Positions 15,055 to 24,299 of a stretch of 45,660 bases of DNA are shown piece by piece. Location: the NCBI GenBank assembly GCA_002162795.1, contig MAAY01000100.1, positions 1-45,660 of the forward strand, in the 5' to 3' direction. How positions within the stretch are numbered: position 1 is the first letter of the stretch; each line of letters starts with the position of its first letter. Under the pieces are notes generated by a model that had not been told where the DNA came from, did not search any database, and was given only the letters and a program-made list of their open reading frames with translations. This DNA is from Rhodobacterales bacterium 56_14_T64. Its GTDB lineage: Bacteria; Pseudomonadota; Alphaproteobacteria; Rhodobacterales; Rhodobacteraceae. Both the position numbers and the translations under genes were made by a program.

Positions 15055-17147
15055 TTTGAACCTGCTTCAGGCGTTATGGTCGTCAGCGCGCCAACATCAA
15101 TGCGGTCATGTTTTAACGGTTGGTCAGGGTCAACTGGCGCGTCCAGTTCACGGGCATATCTGTGCCCGGCATAGGTGGCCGCCGCAATGATCGCCGGGGC
15201 TTCGCAATCACCAATACGCTTTAACGTGAATGGCAGTTTATCAATCTGCCCGTCAACACTGGCAAGAAGCTCGTGGTACAAGGCGTCATTTGGTCGACGC
15301 TGTGTCACCATCACAACCGAAGTCACCGTGAGAGACTTTTCAGCCCCCGAGTACTCGCAATTCAAGATGGCGTTCTCACCGTCAAAACTGGCCAAACTAT
15401 GGGAGACTATCGTATCCACCCCCAGTTTCATCAGATGCGAGCGTACCCGCCAGCGTTCAGAGGTTTTGCCCGCCCAATTCGAGATGTTATCAGCGGGTGT
15501 TACCAGTGCAACTTTGTTTCCAGCCGCCTTCAAATGCTCGGCTATGACGCCGCCCATGTAATAGCTGTCTTCGTCATAAACCAGTACAGGCCCGGATGGC
15601 ATTGTTCCGGCCATGATGTCATCTGGCGTCAGAATTTCAGGAGTGGTTCCTGGAGCTGCGATCGATACATAAGCTTCGCCGTTAAAACGCTCTCGGCGCC
15701 AAGTGGCACCCGTTGCCAGGGCGACGTGATCCGGCTCGGTTGCCATAACATCCTCGGCGGTTAGGGCGCTTTCTCGGTAGATCTCGACGTTCGGAAGGTT
15801 CAGCAATTCCTGTTCTCGGTAGTTGCGAACACGGGCATATTCGCTCATCCCGGGCAGGGTGCTTTCGGTTGTGACCCGACCACCTAAATCACGTCGGGCT
15901 TCGGCCAGCATCACGTTATAGCCGCGTTCGCCCAGTGCACGGGCAGCTTCCAACCCCGTAGGTCCTGCACCAACAATCAGAACCCGGCTATCAGAACCCT
16001 TGTGCGCGATCTTTTCAGGGTGCCAGCCTTTACGCCATTCTTCGCCCATAGTCGGGTTTTGCGTGCAGCGGATCGGCACACCAATTGAATCGCCAGAATA
16101 GCAGATGTTGCAGCCAATACATTCGCGGATTGAATCTATACGCCCTTCTTTGATTTTGTTAGGCAGAAACGGGTCCGCAATCGAAGGCCGTGCTGCACCG
16201 ATCAGATCGACGATGCCGCGTTTTACCTGACTGACCATCGTGTCCGGTGAGGTGAAACGACCAACGGAAACAACGGGTTTGGAGGTCACAGATTTCACAA
16301 AATCCATGTAAGGTTCCAGCGGCGCTTCTTTGACAAAGCGCGATACGCCCATCTCCAGTGAATAATCGGCTATGTTAATGTCCCAGAGGTCAGGCAATTC
16401 GGACAGCATCTCGAACATTTCGCGGCGCTCACCATAAATGGGCACTCCGTCCCTGCCGATCGTATCATCAGCGGAAAACCGGACCGCCACAGCGCAGCGA
16501 TCGCCCACTGCGTCCTTTGTCTCTTCGATCAGCTCGCGCACCAACCGGGTTCTGTTCACCAGTGAGCCACCGTATTCGTCGCTGCGGGTGTTCATACGTG
16601 GATTAAGGAAGTTCGAGATCAGATATCCGTGCGTGGCGTAAACATAGACAATGTCAAACCCGGCGTCTTTGGCTCGCAGTGCAGCGCGTCGATGCCAGTG
16701 GCGGAACGTTTTGATATCAGTCTTGTCCATTGCACGGGTTTGGAACGGGTGGCCCACACCGTTGGGGAAGCTGTCCAGCTCCATCGCCACCTCGCGAGTC
16801 ATCATATTCGCGGTTCGAATGCCGCCGTACCAAAGCTCAGCCCCGGCCAGTGACCCATGGGCGTGGACCTTGTCGGTCATCAACGAATGTGCCCGCACGT
16901 CACTGTCGTCCCACAACGAGGCTGAAGGGTGCGGCAGGTCATCGGAGCTTGGATGGATCGAGTTATACTCGGTGCAAACAACACCCCAGCCACCCTCAGC
17001 CTTTACGCAACGCATCTCCGCCAACGTTTGGGGGCGCTGCCATCCCATGCCGGTGCAATGAGGCACCTGGTAAAACCGGTTTGGCGCAGTAACCGGGCCG
17101 ATTTTCACCGGCTCAAAAAGGATGTCATAACGAGGGTCTCGGGCCAT
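15051..17147 (-). CDS. TMADH-like FMN/4Fe-4S amine dehydrogenase, copy A
   Basis: A 698-aa homologue of trimethylamine dehydrogenase and DgcA-type dimethylglycine demethylases. Cys31 in QVPHC corresponds to the 6-S-cysteinyl-FMN cysteine; the 4Fe-4S cysteines are 343, 346, 349 and 361, and GAGPTG (393-398) starts the ADP/FAD domain. Tyr170 and His173 (VYATH) match the TMADH catalytic Tyr-His. Of the TMADH aromatic cage, Tyr61 is kept, but the tryptophans in the 260s loop and next to the cluster are replaced (YSLEMGVS; CYSGDS). It therefore should oxidise an N-methyl amine other than trimethylamine. RBS GGAG precedes the start; 20 bp after copy B. No ETF genes are in the window. Confidence 0.9.
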   Translation of the reverse strand: MARDPRYDILFEPVKIGPVTAPNRFYQVPHCTGMGWQRPQTLAEMRCVKAEGGWGVVCTEYNSIHPSSDDLPHPSASLWDDSDVRAHSLMTDKVHAHGSLAGAELWYGGIRTANMMTREVAMELDSFPNGVGHPFQTRAMDKTDIKTFRHWHRRAALRAKDAGFDIVYVYATHGYLISNFLNPRMNTRSDEYGGSLVNRTRLVRELIEETKDAVGDRCAVAVRFSADDTIGRDGVPIYGERREMFEMLSELPDLWDINIADYSLEMGVSRFVKEAPLEPYMDFVKSVTSKPVVSVGRFTSPDTMVSQVKRGIVDLIGAARPSIADPFLPNKIKEGRIDSIRECIGCNICYSGDSIGVPIRCTQNPTMGEEWRKGWHPEKIAHKGSDSRVLIVGAGPTGLEAARALGERGYNVMLAEARRDLGGRVTTESTLPGMSEYARVRNYREQELLNLPNVEIYRESALTAEDVMATEPDHVALATGATWRRERFNGEAYVSIAAPGTTPEILTPDDIMAGTMPSGPVLVYDEDSYYMGGVIAEHLKAAGNKVALVTPADNISNWAGKTSERWRVRSHLMKLGVDTIVSHSLASFDGENAILNCEYSGAEKSLTVTSVVMVTQRRPNDALYHELLASVDGQIDKLPFTLKRIGDCEAPAIIAAATYAGHRYARELDAPVDPDQPLKHDRIDVGALTTITPEAGSN

Positions 17148-17167
17148 CTGGGTCTCCGGTAATTGTG

Positions 17168-19219
17168 TTAATCAGTGGCGAGGGCAGGGAGTTCGCGACG
17201 AAAAGGAACTCCGTCGCAAATCGGTTCACCGAGTTCTCGGGCATAGCGATGGCCAGAATAAATGGCTGCCGCGATGGTGCCCGGAGAATAACAGTCGCCG
17301 ATGCGGGTAATAGATGTCAGAGTCGTGTCGATCGTCTTGGTCAGAGCTTCGAAAAGATCATCATTTGCATCACGCATCGTCACCATAACGACAGCGTTGC
17401 AACGCAAAGTTTTCACTTGGTTAGTATAGATGCATGCCAATTCAACGTGGTCGGGGTGGATGCTGGCGAGGTTGTGCAAAGGAACAATTTTCACTCCCAA
17501 ATTCATCAACGGGGTCTGAATTTTACCCTGCTCCATCGTGTTGTGGGTCCAATGCGACACGTCGGCAGCCGGGGTGACATACGTGACCTCCAAGCCGTCT
17601 TGCCGTAGTTTTTCGGCCAGAACCCCGCCCATATAATAGTGATCATCGTCGAAGATGATCACAGGGCCCTTGGGAAGCATGCCTGTCATGATCTCGTCGG
17701 GTGTCAGGACGGTGCAACCAGGCGCGGCTGGGATGGGGACATGATTGTGACGCCCGATACCATGACGTGCCCAAGTCGATCCGGTGGCAATCACGACATG
17801 ATCGGCACCAACGTCGACCACATTCTGCGCGTCGAGCATGCTGTCATAGAACACCTGCACATTGGCCATCTGACTGATTTGGTATTCACGATAATCAGTT
17901 ACACGTCTCCACTGCGACAACCCCGGCAACTGGCTTTCAATGGAAACCCGGCCGCCTAATTTTGTCGTTGCTTCTGCCAAGGTGACGGACAGACCACGTT
18001 GAGCAAGTGCTCGGGTGGCCTCCAACCCTGCTGGACCCGCGCCGATGACCAGAACGCTTTCGTCCCGCTTGTTGGGAGCAATGCGCTCGGGATGCCAGCC
18101 ACGGCGCCATTCCTCACCCATAGTCGGGTTCTGAGTGCAGCGCATGGGTGTCGCTAGGTAATCACCGGTAACGCATATATTGCAGCCAATACACTCGCGG
18201 ATGTCTTCGACCCGGCCTTCGTCGATCTTGTTGGGCAGGAACGGATCCGCAATCGAAGGTCGAGCTGCTCCGATCAAGTCAAGCTGGCCACTTTTGATAA
18301 GCGATACCATCGCGTCAGGAGAGGTGTAACGGCCAACGCCAACAACCGGTTTCTGCGTCACCTGCTTGACGAACTTGGTGTAACTATCCTGAAACCCTTC
18401 GCGTTCGAACCGTGATGTTGCGCTGTCGTTGGGCCAGTCACTGACATTTACATCCCAAAGGTCGGGCAGGTCGGCCAGCATTTCAACAACATCCCGGCCT
18501 TCGCCGACGCTGGTCAAACCAGCCTTGCCCTTCAGTTCATCAACTCCGAACCGGATGGCAACGGCACAGGTATCGCCAATGGCTTCTTTGGTGTCCTGCA
18601 TCACCTCGCGGATCAGTCGCACCCGGTTTTCCAGGCTGCCACCGTATTCGTCCGTGCGGTCGTTTCGACGCGATAGGAAATGTACAAAGGTGGTCATGTC
18701 ATGACCGCAATACAGGTAGACGATGTCAAAGCCGGCTTTGTTGCTGCGGCGTGCGGCATCTACATGCATCTTGCGAAACGCCTTGATGTCGGCCTTGTCC
18801 ATCGCCCGTGTCTGGATTGGCTCTAGCAGATCAATGGGACGGGCCGATGGCCCCATGGGTATCTCGCGGCTGTAGTTATTTGAGGCGCCGCCGCCTAGGT
18901 GTGCGGGTTCAATCCCTGCCAGTGCCCCGTATTCGTGCACCGCGTCCGCCATCCGGGCGAGTAAAGGGATATCACGGTCATCCCACAATCGTCCTTCAGG
19001 AACCGGGCTCAGTTCAGACGTATGGCTTATTTCGACTTCTTCAGTATTGATGACACCCCAGCCACCCTCGGCCTTGATCCTGCGCATTTCCACCCAGCTG
19101 GAGGGATACTGATGCCCCATACCATTGCAATGTGGGACTTGATAAAACCTGTTCTTGGCCGTCACGGGGCCGATTTGAACGGGTTCAAACAGAATGTCAT
19201 AGCGAGGGTCTCGTGCCAC
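17168..19219 (-). CDS. TMADH-like FMN/4Fe-4S amine dehydrogenase, copy B
   Basis: A 683-aa paralogue of the next gene, starting with GTG three bases after the regulator stop, so translation is coupled. It keeps Cys31 (QVPHC, covalent FMN), the 4Fe-4S cysteines 343, 346, 349 and 361, and GAGPAG for FAD binding. Tyr170 and His173 (LYCGH) are kept. The position of TMADH Tyr60 is Glu61 here (NTEEVE), and neither cage tryptophan is present (DWPNDSATS; CVTGDY). A carboxylate in the pocket suggests a cationic substrate handled differently from copy A. Both copies share identical N-termini (MARDPRYDILFEPV) and look like an old tandem duplication that diverged in the pocket. Confidence 0.9.
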   Translation of the reverse strand: MARDPRYDILFEPVQIGPVTAKNRFYQVPHCNGMGHQYPSSWVEMRRIKAEGGWGVINTEEVEISHTSELSPVPEGRLWDDRDIPLLARMADAVHEYGALAGIEPAHLGGGASNNYSREIPMGPSARPIDLLEPIQTRAMDKADIKAFRKMHVDAARRSNKAGFDIVYLYCGHDMTTFVHFLSRRNDRTDEYGGSLENRVRLIREVMQDTKEAIGDTCAVAIRFGVDELKGKAGLTSVGEGRDVVEMLADLPDLWDVNVSDWPNDSATSRFEREGFQDSYTKFVKQVTQKPVVGVGRYTSPDAMVSLIKSGQLDLIGAARPSIADPFLPNKIDEGRVEDIRECIGCNICVTGDYLATPMRCTQNPTMGEEWRRGWHPERIAPNKRDESVLVIGAGPAGLEATRALAQRGLSVTLAEATTKLGGRVSIESQLPGLSQWRRVTDYREYQISQMANVQVFYDSMLDAQNVVDVGADHVVIATGSTWARHGIGRHNHVPIPAAPGCTVLTPDEIMTGMLPKGPVIIFDDDHYYMGGVLAEKLRQDGLEVTYVTPAADVSHWTHNTMEQGKIQTPLMNLGVKIVPLHNLASIHPDHVELACIYTNQVKTLRCNAVVMVTMRDANDDLFEALTKTIDTTLTSITRIGDCYSPGTIAAAIYSGHRYARELGEPICDGVPFRRELPALATD

Positions 19220-19222
19220 AAT

Positions 19223-19891
19223 CTATCCAGTACTACTTGGCGGTGCTGAGTACTGAAAGTGGCGAGGGAATACCTGAGCGAGATAGTTTTCAATTTGCCG
19301 CTTTGCATCGGCAAGTGAAAACTCGCCAGGATACATCAGAATGTTCAACCAAAAACCATCATAGATGCTTTCTAGTATTAAGGTGACGTCGGTCGCGTCG
19401 ACGGTGTCATAACCACCATCTTCAATAATCTTGCGGCACAACTCAGCTGTGATATCGCGACGTTCAGTGTCGATATCATCAGCAAGTTTGCGGTAAGATG
19501 CACGCGCGCCGGCCTCTCCAAAAAAGCCATACCAGACAGCAATTTTCTTACGATTGCAGATTTTCGGATGGAAATGCGCAGCGACAATGGCCAACAGCTT
19601 GTCCTCGGGGGCAAGGTTGGCCTTTTCATAACTTTTCTTCCATTGCTGATGATGCTCTTCAGCAAGAAAGCGTAGGGTTTCTTCAAACAAGTTTTGCTTG
19701 GTCGAGAAATGAAAGTTGGCCAATCCAATGGAAAGTCCAGCCGTACGTGTGACAGTTGTCATTGTTGTACCGGAAATGCCGTGTTTGGCGATGCTGTCGA
19801 TAGTCGCATCAATCAATTGCTGTCGCCGCACCTCTTTCGAGGCGGTCCTGGGCTTCTTGCTGTTGTTCTGTTCGATTTTTTCTTTACTCAT
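19223..19891 (-). CDS. BetI-like TetR-family regulator
   Basis: A 222-aa TetR regulator. RRQQLIDATIDSIAKHGISG, then TMTTVTRTAGLSIGLANFHF, is the N-terminal HTH, close in pattern to BetI (RRQQLI, Ser-xxx-Gly). The C-terminal part (RFLAEEHHQQWKKSY, AVWYGFFGEAGARASYRKL, ESIYDGFWLNILMYPGEF) fits the BetI-type C-terminal domain, which senses choline in BetI. The start MSKEKIEQ at 19891 has GGTGGA upstream. It lies between the transporter and the flavoenzymes in the same direction. A BetI-like palindrome at 24160-24177, upstream of the transporter, is its likely operator. The ligand may be a quaternary or tertiary amine. Confidence 0.85.
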   Translation of the reverse strand: MSKEKIEQNNSKKPRTASKEVRRQQLIDATIDSIAKHGISGTTMTTVTRTAGLSIGLANFHFSTKQNLFEETLRFLAEEHHQQWKKSYEKANLAPEDKLLAIVAAHFHPKICNRKKIAVWYGFFGEAGARASYRKLADDIDTERRDITAELCRKIIEDGGYDTVDATDVTLILESIYDGFWLNILMYPGEFSLADAKRQIENYLAQVFPRHFQYSAPPSSTG

Positions 19892-19933
19892 CGTTCCACC
19901 GGAAATTAGGGCATTTGATCCGTGATGCCCCAT

Positions 19934-21031
19934 TTATCCGTTCCCCAAAACCACAAACGCATTGTCATCCCAGCTAAGCCAGACCGGGCGTTGGCTCTCG
20001 GCATTGCCATTGGCGCGCTGCCGGTTCTGAGCAGAGACGGCAACCGGCTGTGGCACACCGTCAACGCTGACATAGTAATGACTTCGCTCACCTAGGTATG
20101 CTGCGTTATCTAACCTTCCTTTGACTGTGTTGGAACCGCCGTGCCCGTCACTTGACAGAGTTAGCTTTTCGGGCCGAATTGCGACACTGACAGATTGGCC
20201 AGGTGTCAGGCTGGGTGGAATGTTGGTGGTGTACACGTCACCTATTCCAGCAGTCTCAATTTCTGCGCCGCCATCGGTTAGTGCCTTAACTGTGCCGTCA
20301 AAGAAGTTCATCGTGCCAATGAAGCTGGCGACCTCACGATCCATGGGGCTTTCATACAGCCGTGTCGGTGTGTCCACCTGCAGGTCGCGCCCGTTGGACA
20401 TTACAGCTATGCGATCAGACAGAGTCAGCGCCTCTTCTTGGTCGTGTGTCACGAACACAAAGGTGATGCCGACGGTTTTTTGCAGGGCGCGCAGTTCCAG
20501 TTGCATCTGTTCGCGCAATTGTTTGTCCAGGGCACCAAGAGGTTCGTCCAGCAGAAGAACCTTTGGGCGTAAAATCAGAGAGCGGGCAAGGGCGATCCGT
20601 TGCCGTTGCCCGCCAGACAACTGGTTGGCTTTGCGGTCGCCATAATCCGGAAGCTTGATAAGGTCGAGCATCTCGTCAACCATTGCGTTGCGTTTAGATC
20701 GGGATAATTTTTGTTTACGTAAACCATAGGCGATGTTGTCACGAACGTTTAGATGCGGGAAAATCGCATAGCTCTGGAATACCATATTCACAGGGCGGTG
20801 ATGCGGCGGCACGCCGGACATTGGCTGGCCGTCGATATAGATCTCACCCGACGTCGGGTTTTCGAACCCAGCAAGCATCCGCAGTAGCGTTGTCTTGCCA
20901 CATCCAGACGATCCTAACAGCGAAAAGAACTCGCCGTGGCCGATATCGATGGACACGTCGTTTATCGCCTGAAACTTGCCAAAGAACTTGTTGACGTTTC
21001 GGATTGAAATGAAAGCATCAGTTTTCGTCAT
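19934..21031 (-). CDS. PotA-type ABC transporter ATPase (cassette 1)
   Basis: ATP-binding subunit of a polyamine/opine/betaine-type importer, 365 aa from ATG 21031 (MTKTDAF). Walker A GSSGCGKTT, Q-loop VFQSYAIFPH, signature LSGGQRQR, Walker B LLLDEPLGALD and switch VTHDQ are all present; the C-terminal part is the TOBE regulatory domain (SVAIRPEKLTL). It begins just after the permease stop. An in-frame GTG upstream (21043) is an alternative start. Energises uptake with the two permeases and the Tat-exported binding protein upstream. Confidence 0.93.
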   Translation of the reverse strand: MTKTDAFISIRNVNKFFGKFQAINDVSIDIGHGEFFSLLGSSGCGKTTLLRMLAGFENPTSGEIYIDGQPMSGVPPHHRPVNMVFQSYAIFPHLNVRDNIAYGLRKQKLSRSKRNAMVDEMLDLIKLPDYGDRKANQLSGGQRQRIALARSLILRPKVLLLDEPLGALDKQLREQMQLELRALQKTVGITFVFVTHDQEEALTLSDRIAVMSNGRDLQVDTPTRLYESPMDREVASFIGTMNFFDGTVKALTDGGAEIETAGIGDVYTTNIPPSLTPGQSVSVAIRPEKLTLSSDGHGGSNTVKGRLDNAAYLGERSHYYVSVDGVPQPVAVSAQNRQRANGNAESQRPVWLSWDDNAFVVLGNG

Positions 21032-21035
21032 CGGA

Positions 21036-21851
21036 TCATTCACTTTTTGAATCAGTTGCTTGCGCATCTCGGTTGATCCATTGCCCAAGGAAAACCATGG
21101 CAAAGGATACGACAAGAATGATCGAAGCGAGGGCAAGGATGGATGGGAATTCCTTGGGGAAACGCAACTGGCTCCAGATATACATGGGCAAAGTTGGATC
21201 GGTGCCGCTCAGGAAAAACGCCATGATGAATTCGTCGAACGACACGGTGAAGGTCAGCAGCAGGCTGGCCAGTATACCTGGAAATACCATTGGGAAGGTG
21301 ATGCGCCAGAATGTCCACCAGGCGTTTTCACCCAGATCGGCCGAGGCTTCTTCTATGGACGGGTCAAACCCTTCGAAACGCGGAATCATGGTTGCTATGG
21401 CAAAAGGAAGACAAACGATGACATGCCCAATTGTGACTGTGTAAAGCGACAGTGGAATGCCCATGCGGCTGATCAGAATCAAAAGCGCCACACCAAAAAT
21501 GATACCAGGCACCACCAGTGGCAGCATGATAAACCCGACCAGCGGGCCTTTTCCTGGCAGTCTGTATCGGGTGATCGCTTTCGCTGCGAATATCCCAAAC
21601 CCGGTCGAGATGAGCGAAGTTGTAACGCCGACCCGAAGACTGTTCATCAATGCAGCCCAAACAGGTTCGCGGTCCATCAGCTCAATATACCACTGGAAGG
21701 TAAAGCCGGTCAGCGGGAACTTGACATAGATTGACGTGTTGAAACTAAAGAGCGGCAGAAACAGAACCGGCACATAAAGCACAACCAGAAAAAGTGCGGC
21801 ATAAATCTGGAGCGGCCGGTTTGGCCGTTTGATATAGGAGTGTCCGCTCAT
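21036..21851 (-). CDS. PotC-type ABC permease (cassette 1)
   Basis: A 271-aa inner-membrane permease with about six hydrophobic segments, the first at about 15-38. The EAA loop region (EEASADLGENAWWTFWRITFP) contacts the ATPase. Its ATG overlaps the preceding permease stop (ATGA, 21848-21851), so the two permeases are made together as a heterodimer. Polyamine-type (PotC) by length and order. Confidence 0.92.
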   Translation of the reverse strand: MSGHSYIKRPNRPLQIYAALFLVVLYVPVLFLPLFSFNTSIYVKFPLTGFTFQWYIELMDREPVWAALMNSLRVGVTTSLISTGFGIFAAKAITRYRLPGKGPLVGFIMLPLVVPGIIFGVALLILISRMGIPLSLYTVTIGHVIVCLPFAIATMIPRFEGFDPSIEEASADLGENAWWTFWRITFPMVFPGILASLLLTFTVSFDEFIMAFFLSGTDPTLPMYIWSQLRFPKEFPSILALASIILVVSFAMVFLGQWINRDAQATDSKSE

Positions 21852-22777
21852 GAAATACGCTTTCTGACAAAGTTGGCAAATGCCATGAAGCTAAGCGAAA
21901 TCGCTCCAATCGAGAGAATTAGAATAATCGACAGTGTCGCCCCCATGGGCCAGTTATTGACGGCTCCAAATTGTTTCTGGATCAGGTTGCCGATCATTGC
22001 ACCGTCCGGGCCACCCAGAAGGGTAGGGGTGATGTAGTCCCCAGTGGTCGGGATGAAGATTAGCAGGCAGGCTGATATAACACCGGGAAGCGATAGCGGC
22101 AATGTGATCCTTAGGAACCGCGCAACCGGGCCGTCGCCAAGATCGGTTGCGGCTTCCAATAGCGATTTGTCGATTTTCTCTAGCGACACATACATTGGCA
22201 ATATGGCGAATGCTGCCCAGGCATGGGCCAGGGTAATGACAACTGCCGATTGGCTATACAGCAGGAACTCAAGCGGAGCGTCAATCAGGCCAAGGGCCAT
22301 CAGAGCGGAATTGATCACACCCTGGTACCCCAAGACCACTTTCCAAGCGAACACACGCAACAGATAGCTGGTCCAGAATGGCAATGTAATCAGCACGATC
22401 CACATCATTTTGTTGCGGTGGATATGGAAGGCGACAAAGTAGGCCATCGGGTAAGAAAGAATGACCGTGGCAATGGTGGCCATGCCCGACATCCACAGTG
22501 AACGTCTGAGCAAAGCGCCATAAATTGGGCGGTCCATGGCTAGCTGGTAATTCTTGGTGGTCAAGGTGGTGTCAAAATCAAACCCCACCTGTGTCCAGAA
22601 ACTCATGGCGACTAGAATGCCAATTGGTATCAGTATGCCAACCGTCATGATCAATAGCGTCGGCGACAACAGGGCGAACCCACGCGTTGTTTCAGACCGT
22701 TGTAACAGTGTCCTGAACCTGACGGTATTGGGCAGCAACGCCGTTTGGTTCGGCATTGGGATGTCTTGTCCTCTCAT
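21848..22777 (-). CDS. PotB-type ABC permease (cassette 1)
   Basis: An inner-membrane permease of about 309 aa with six predicted hydrophobic segments and the EAA motif (LEAATDLGDGPVARFLRITLP). The start is uncertain: ATG 22777 (MRGQDIPM) and ATG 22756 (MPNQTALL) are both plausible, since neither has a strong ribosome binding site. Pairs with the overlapping PotC-type gene. Confidence 0.9.
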   Translation of the reverse strand: MRGQDIPMPNQTALLPNTVRFRTLLQRSETTRGFALLSPTLLIMTVGILIPIGILVAMSFWTQVGFDFDTTLTTKNYQLAMDRPIYGALLRRSLWMSGMATIATVILSYPMAYFVAFHIHRNKMMWIVLITLPFWTSYLLRVFAWKVVLGYQGVINSALMALGLIDAPLEFLLYSQSAVVITLAHAWAAFAILPMYVSLEKIDKSLLEAATDLGDGPVARFLRITLPLSLPGVISACLLIFIPTTGDYITPTLLGGPDGAMIGNLIQKQFGAVNNWPMGATLSIILILSIGAISLSFMAFANFVRKRIS

Positions 22778-22906
22778 CTCAGCAGAACTCCAAAAATGGC
22801 ATTGGACAAAGGTCGACTTGCCATTGGCCATGGCAAGATCCGGAATTGGTCCGTCATCCGGTCCCGTTCTACGCTAGAGCGCTATGTGGGGCCGGACTGC
22901 GGGGCA

Positions 22907-24028
22907 TCAGAAACCTGATTTGATTTCCTCGAAGAGGGTATTCATCTTGGTTTCCCATTCCTGTGTTTGTGGAATTTGGAAATGCCCGCCTGCCAATATG
23001 TCGGCAGGTGTTTTACTTAACCCAAGGCCCTGTAGCGTTTCGTCATCAAAGGAATCGAATGATTTGATGTTCGAATGCCCATAGCCGTAATCATTGATCA
23101 TGAACTTGCCCGACTCGACGCTTAGCAGTGAGTCGATGATATCGTAGGCAAGATCCAGATTGGGTGCATCCTTGTGGATCATCAAACCGCAAACCCAGGT
23201 CAGAGCGCCCTCTTTGGGCTGCGCAAATCGCACTGGTACCCCATCGGCTTTTAGCAAAGACGCTGAGGAGTTCCAGGTCATCGCAGCAACCAGCTCACCC
23301 GAAGCAAGTGCCTGTTCGAGAGTGGTGGTGTCATCCGTATAAAGACGGATCAGCGGACGCTGGGCGCGCATGGCTGCTGCGATTTTTTCAAAGGCGTCTG
23401 GCGTATCTATTTCCGTGAGTGGCACGCCAGCCTTGATTGCGCCACACCACCAGGCATCCCCGCCTGAGGCGAGGCTACCAAGCCGCCCCTTGTAACGTTC
23501 ATCCCAAAGCATATCCCAGGATTCATCGCCTTCGACATCAAACATGTCCGTGCGATAGGTAATCGAAGTCTGACCCCAGTCAAACGGCGCCAAATAGGGT
23601 TTCCCGTCAACGACGTTGCCCTTTAGATCGTAAAGCTCGGGCATCACATCAGCCCAGTTCGACAGGCGCGATGTATCGATTGGTTGGAACAGGCCCGAGG
23701 CAATCCAGCGCGGAATACCTGCGTTGCAGGGGTGCGATACATCAACCACATATCCACCGAGCATTTTGGTCAGTGCCTCTTCGGAGCCGCCAAAAATGGA
23801 AAAGTTCGGCAACTCACCGTGCTTTTCTTTATAGGCTGCAAACAGCTCTGGTATGTCATAGCCGCCCCAGGTGAAAAACGTACCCTGATCCTGTGCCGCA
23901 GCTGCTGCCTTGCGCGTGGCCAGCGGCGTGGTCATCACCCCAATGCCTGCCGCCAAAAGCGATTTTGTGAATTTTCGACGACTCAACTTACCTTCTTTGA
24001 GTGAGCCTAGTTGGTCAATTACATCCAT
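22907..24028 (-). CDS. Tat-exported PotD-type substrate-binding protein (cassette 1)
   Basis: A 373-aa periplasmic binding protein and first gene of the long operon. Residues 16-20 (SRRKF) are a twin-arginine motif, followed by a hydrophobic stretch and Ala-rich cleavage region near 39-47. The mature part has the PotD/spermidine-type fold signs (FTWGGYDIPELFAAY, PFDWGQTSITYR). Aromatic residues in the likely pocket region (GGDAWWCGA) could form a cage for a methylated ammonium group, as in betaine-binding proteins, but this is inference. Tat rather than Sec export implies folding before export. Confidence 0.9.
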   Translation of the reverse strand: MDVIDQLGSLKEGKLSRRKFTKSLLAAGIGVMTTPLATRKAAAAAQDQGTFFTWGGYDIPELFAAYKEKHGELPNFSIFGGSEEALTKMLGGYVVDVSHPCNAGIPRWIASGLFQPIDTSRLSNWADVMPELYDLKGNVVDGKPYLAPFDWGQTSITYRTDMFDVEGDESWDMLWDERYKGRLGSLASGGDAWWCGAIKAGVPLTEIDTPDAFEKIAAAMRAQRPLIRLYTDDTTTLEQALASGELVAAMTWNSSASLLKADGVPVRFAQPKEGALTWVCGLMIHKDAPNLDLAYDIIDSLLSVESGKFMINDYGYGHSNIKSFDSFDDETLQGLGLSKTPADILAGGHFQIPQTQEWETKMNTLFEEIKSGF

Positions 24029-24159
24029 TTAGCAGTCTCCCTGATGTCGGTGCACTCTCCATGCGAGGCGCGATCTCGTGAGTTTCAAAAACGTCCCAAA
24101 ACGCTTTTTATGTTTACACCCGGAATACTGTATGTGAGTGCAATTCTGGCTTTCTATCA

Positions 24160-24177
24160 ATTGAACGTTCATTCAAT
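24160..24177. promoter_or_regulatory. BetI-operator-like palindrome between divergent operons
   Basis: ATTGAACGTTCATTCAAT contains the perfect palindrome TGAACGTTCA (24162-24171) and imperfect outer symmetry (ATTGAA...TTCAAT). It resembles, from memory, the BetI boxes of bet operons. It lies between the minus-strand transporter-flavoenzyme operon and the plus-strand MOSC-dehydrogenase operon. I saw no second copy. Confidence 0.6.
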
Positions 24178-24299
24178 GAGTGGGTTGATTTTTGAGTCGA
24201 GTCAAGTCAGAACTTCCCCCAAGGCAAATCGCTTGTTTCTGAAGCGCACTGCTGCTGCGGCCGGTGAACTAACTTGAAAATGACAAAGGAAACTGAGGC

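Noticed and set aside
15051-19219. Annotation of either flavoenzyme as trimethylamine dehydrogenase
   Set aside because: Global similarity is strong, but the cage tryptophans are replaced in both and the cage tyrosine is replaced in copy B, so trimethylamine is unlikely as substrate.
20121-20645. A 174-codon plus-strand frame opposite the cassette 1 ATPase
   Set aside because: Antisense to Walker and signature motifs; no homology pattern or start signal.
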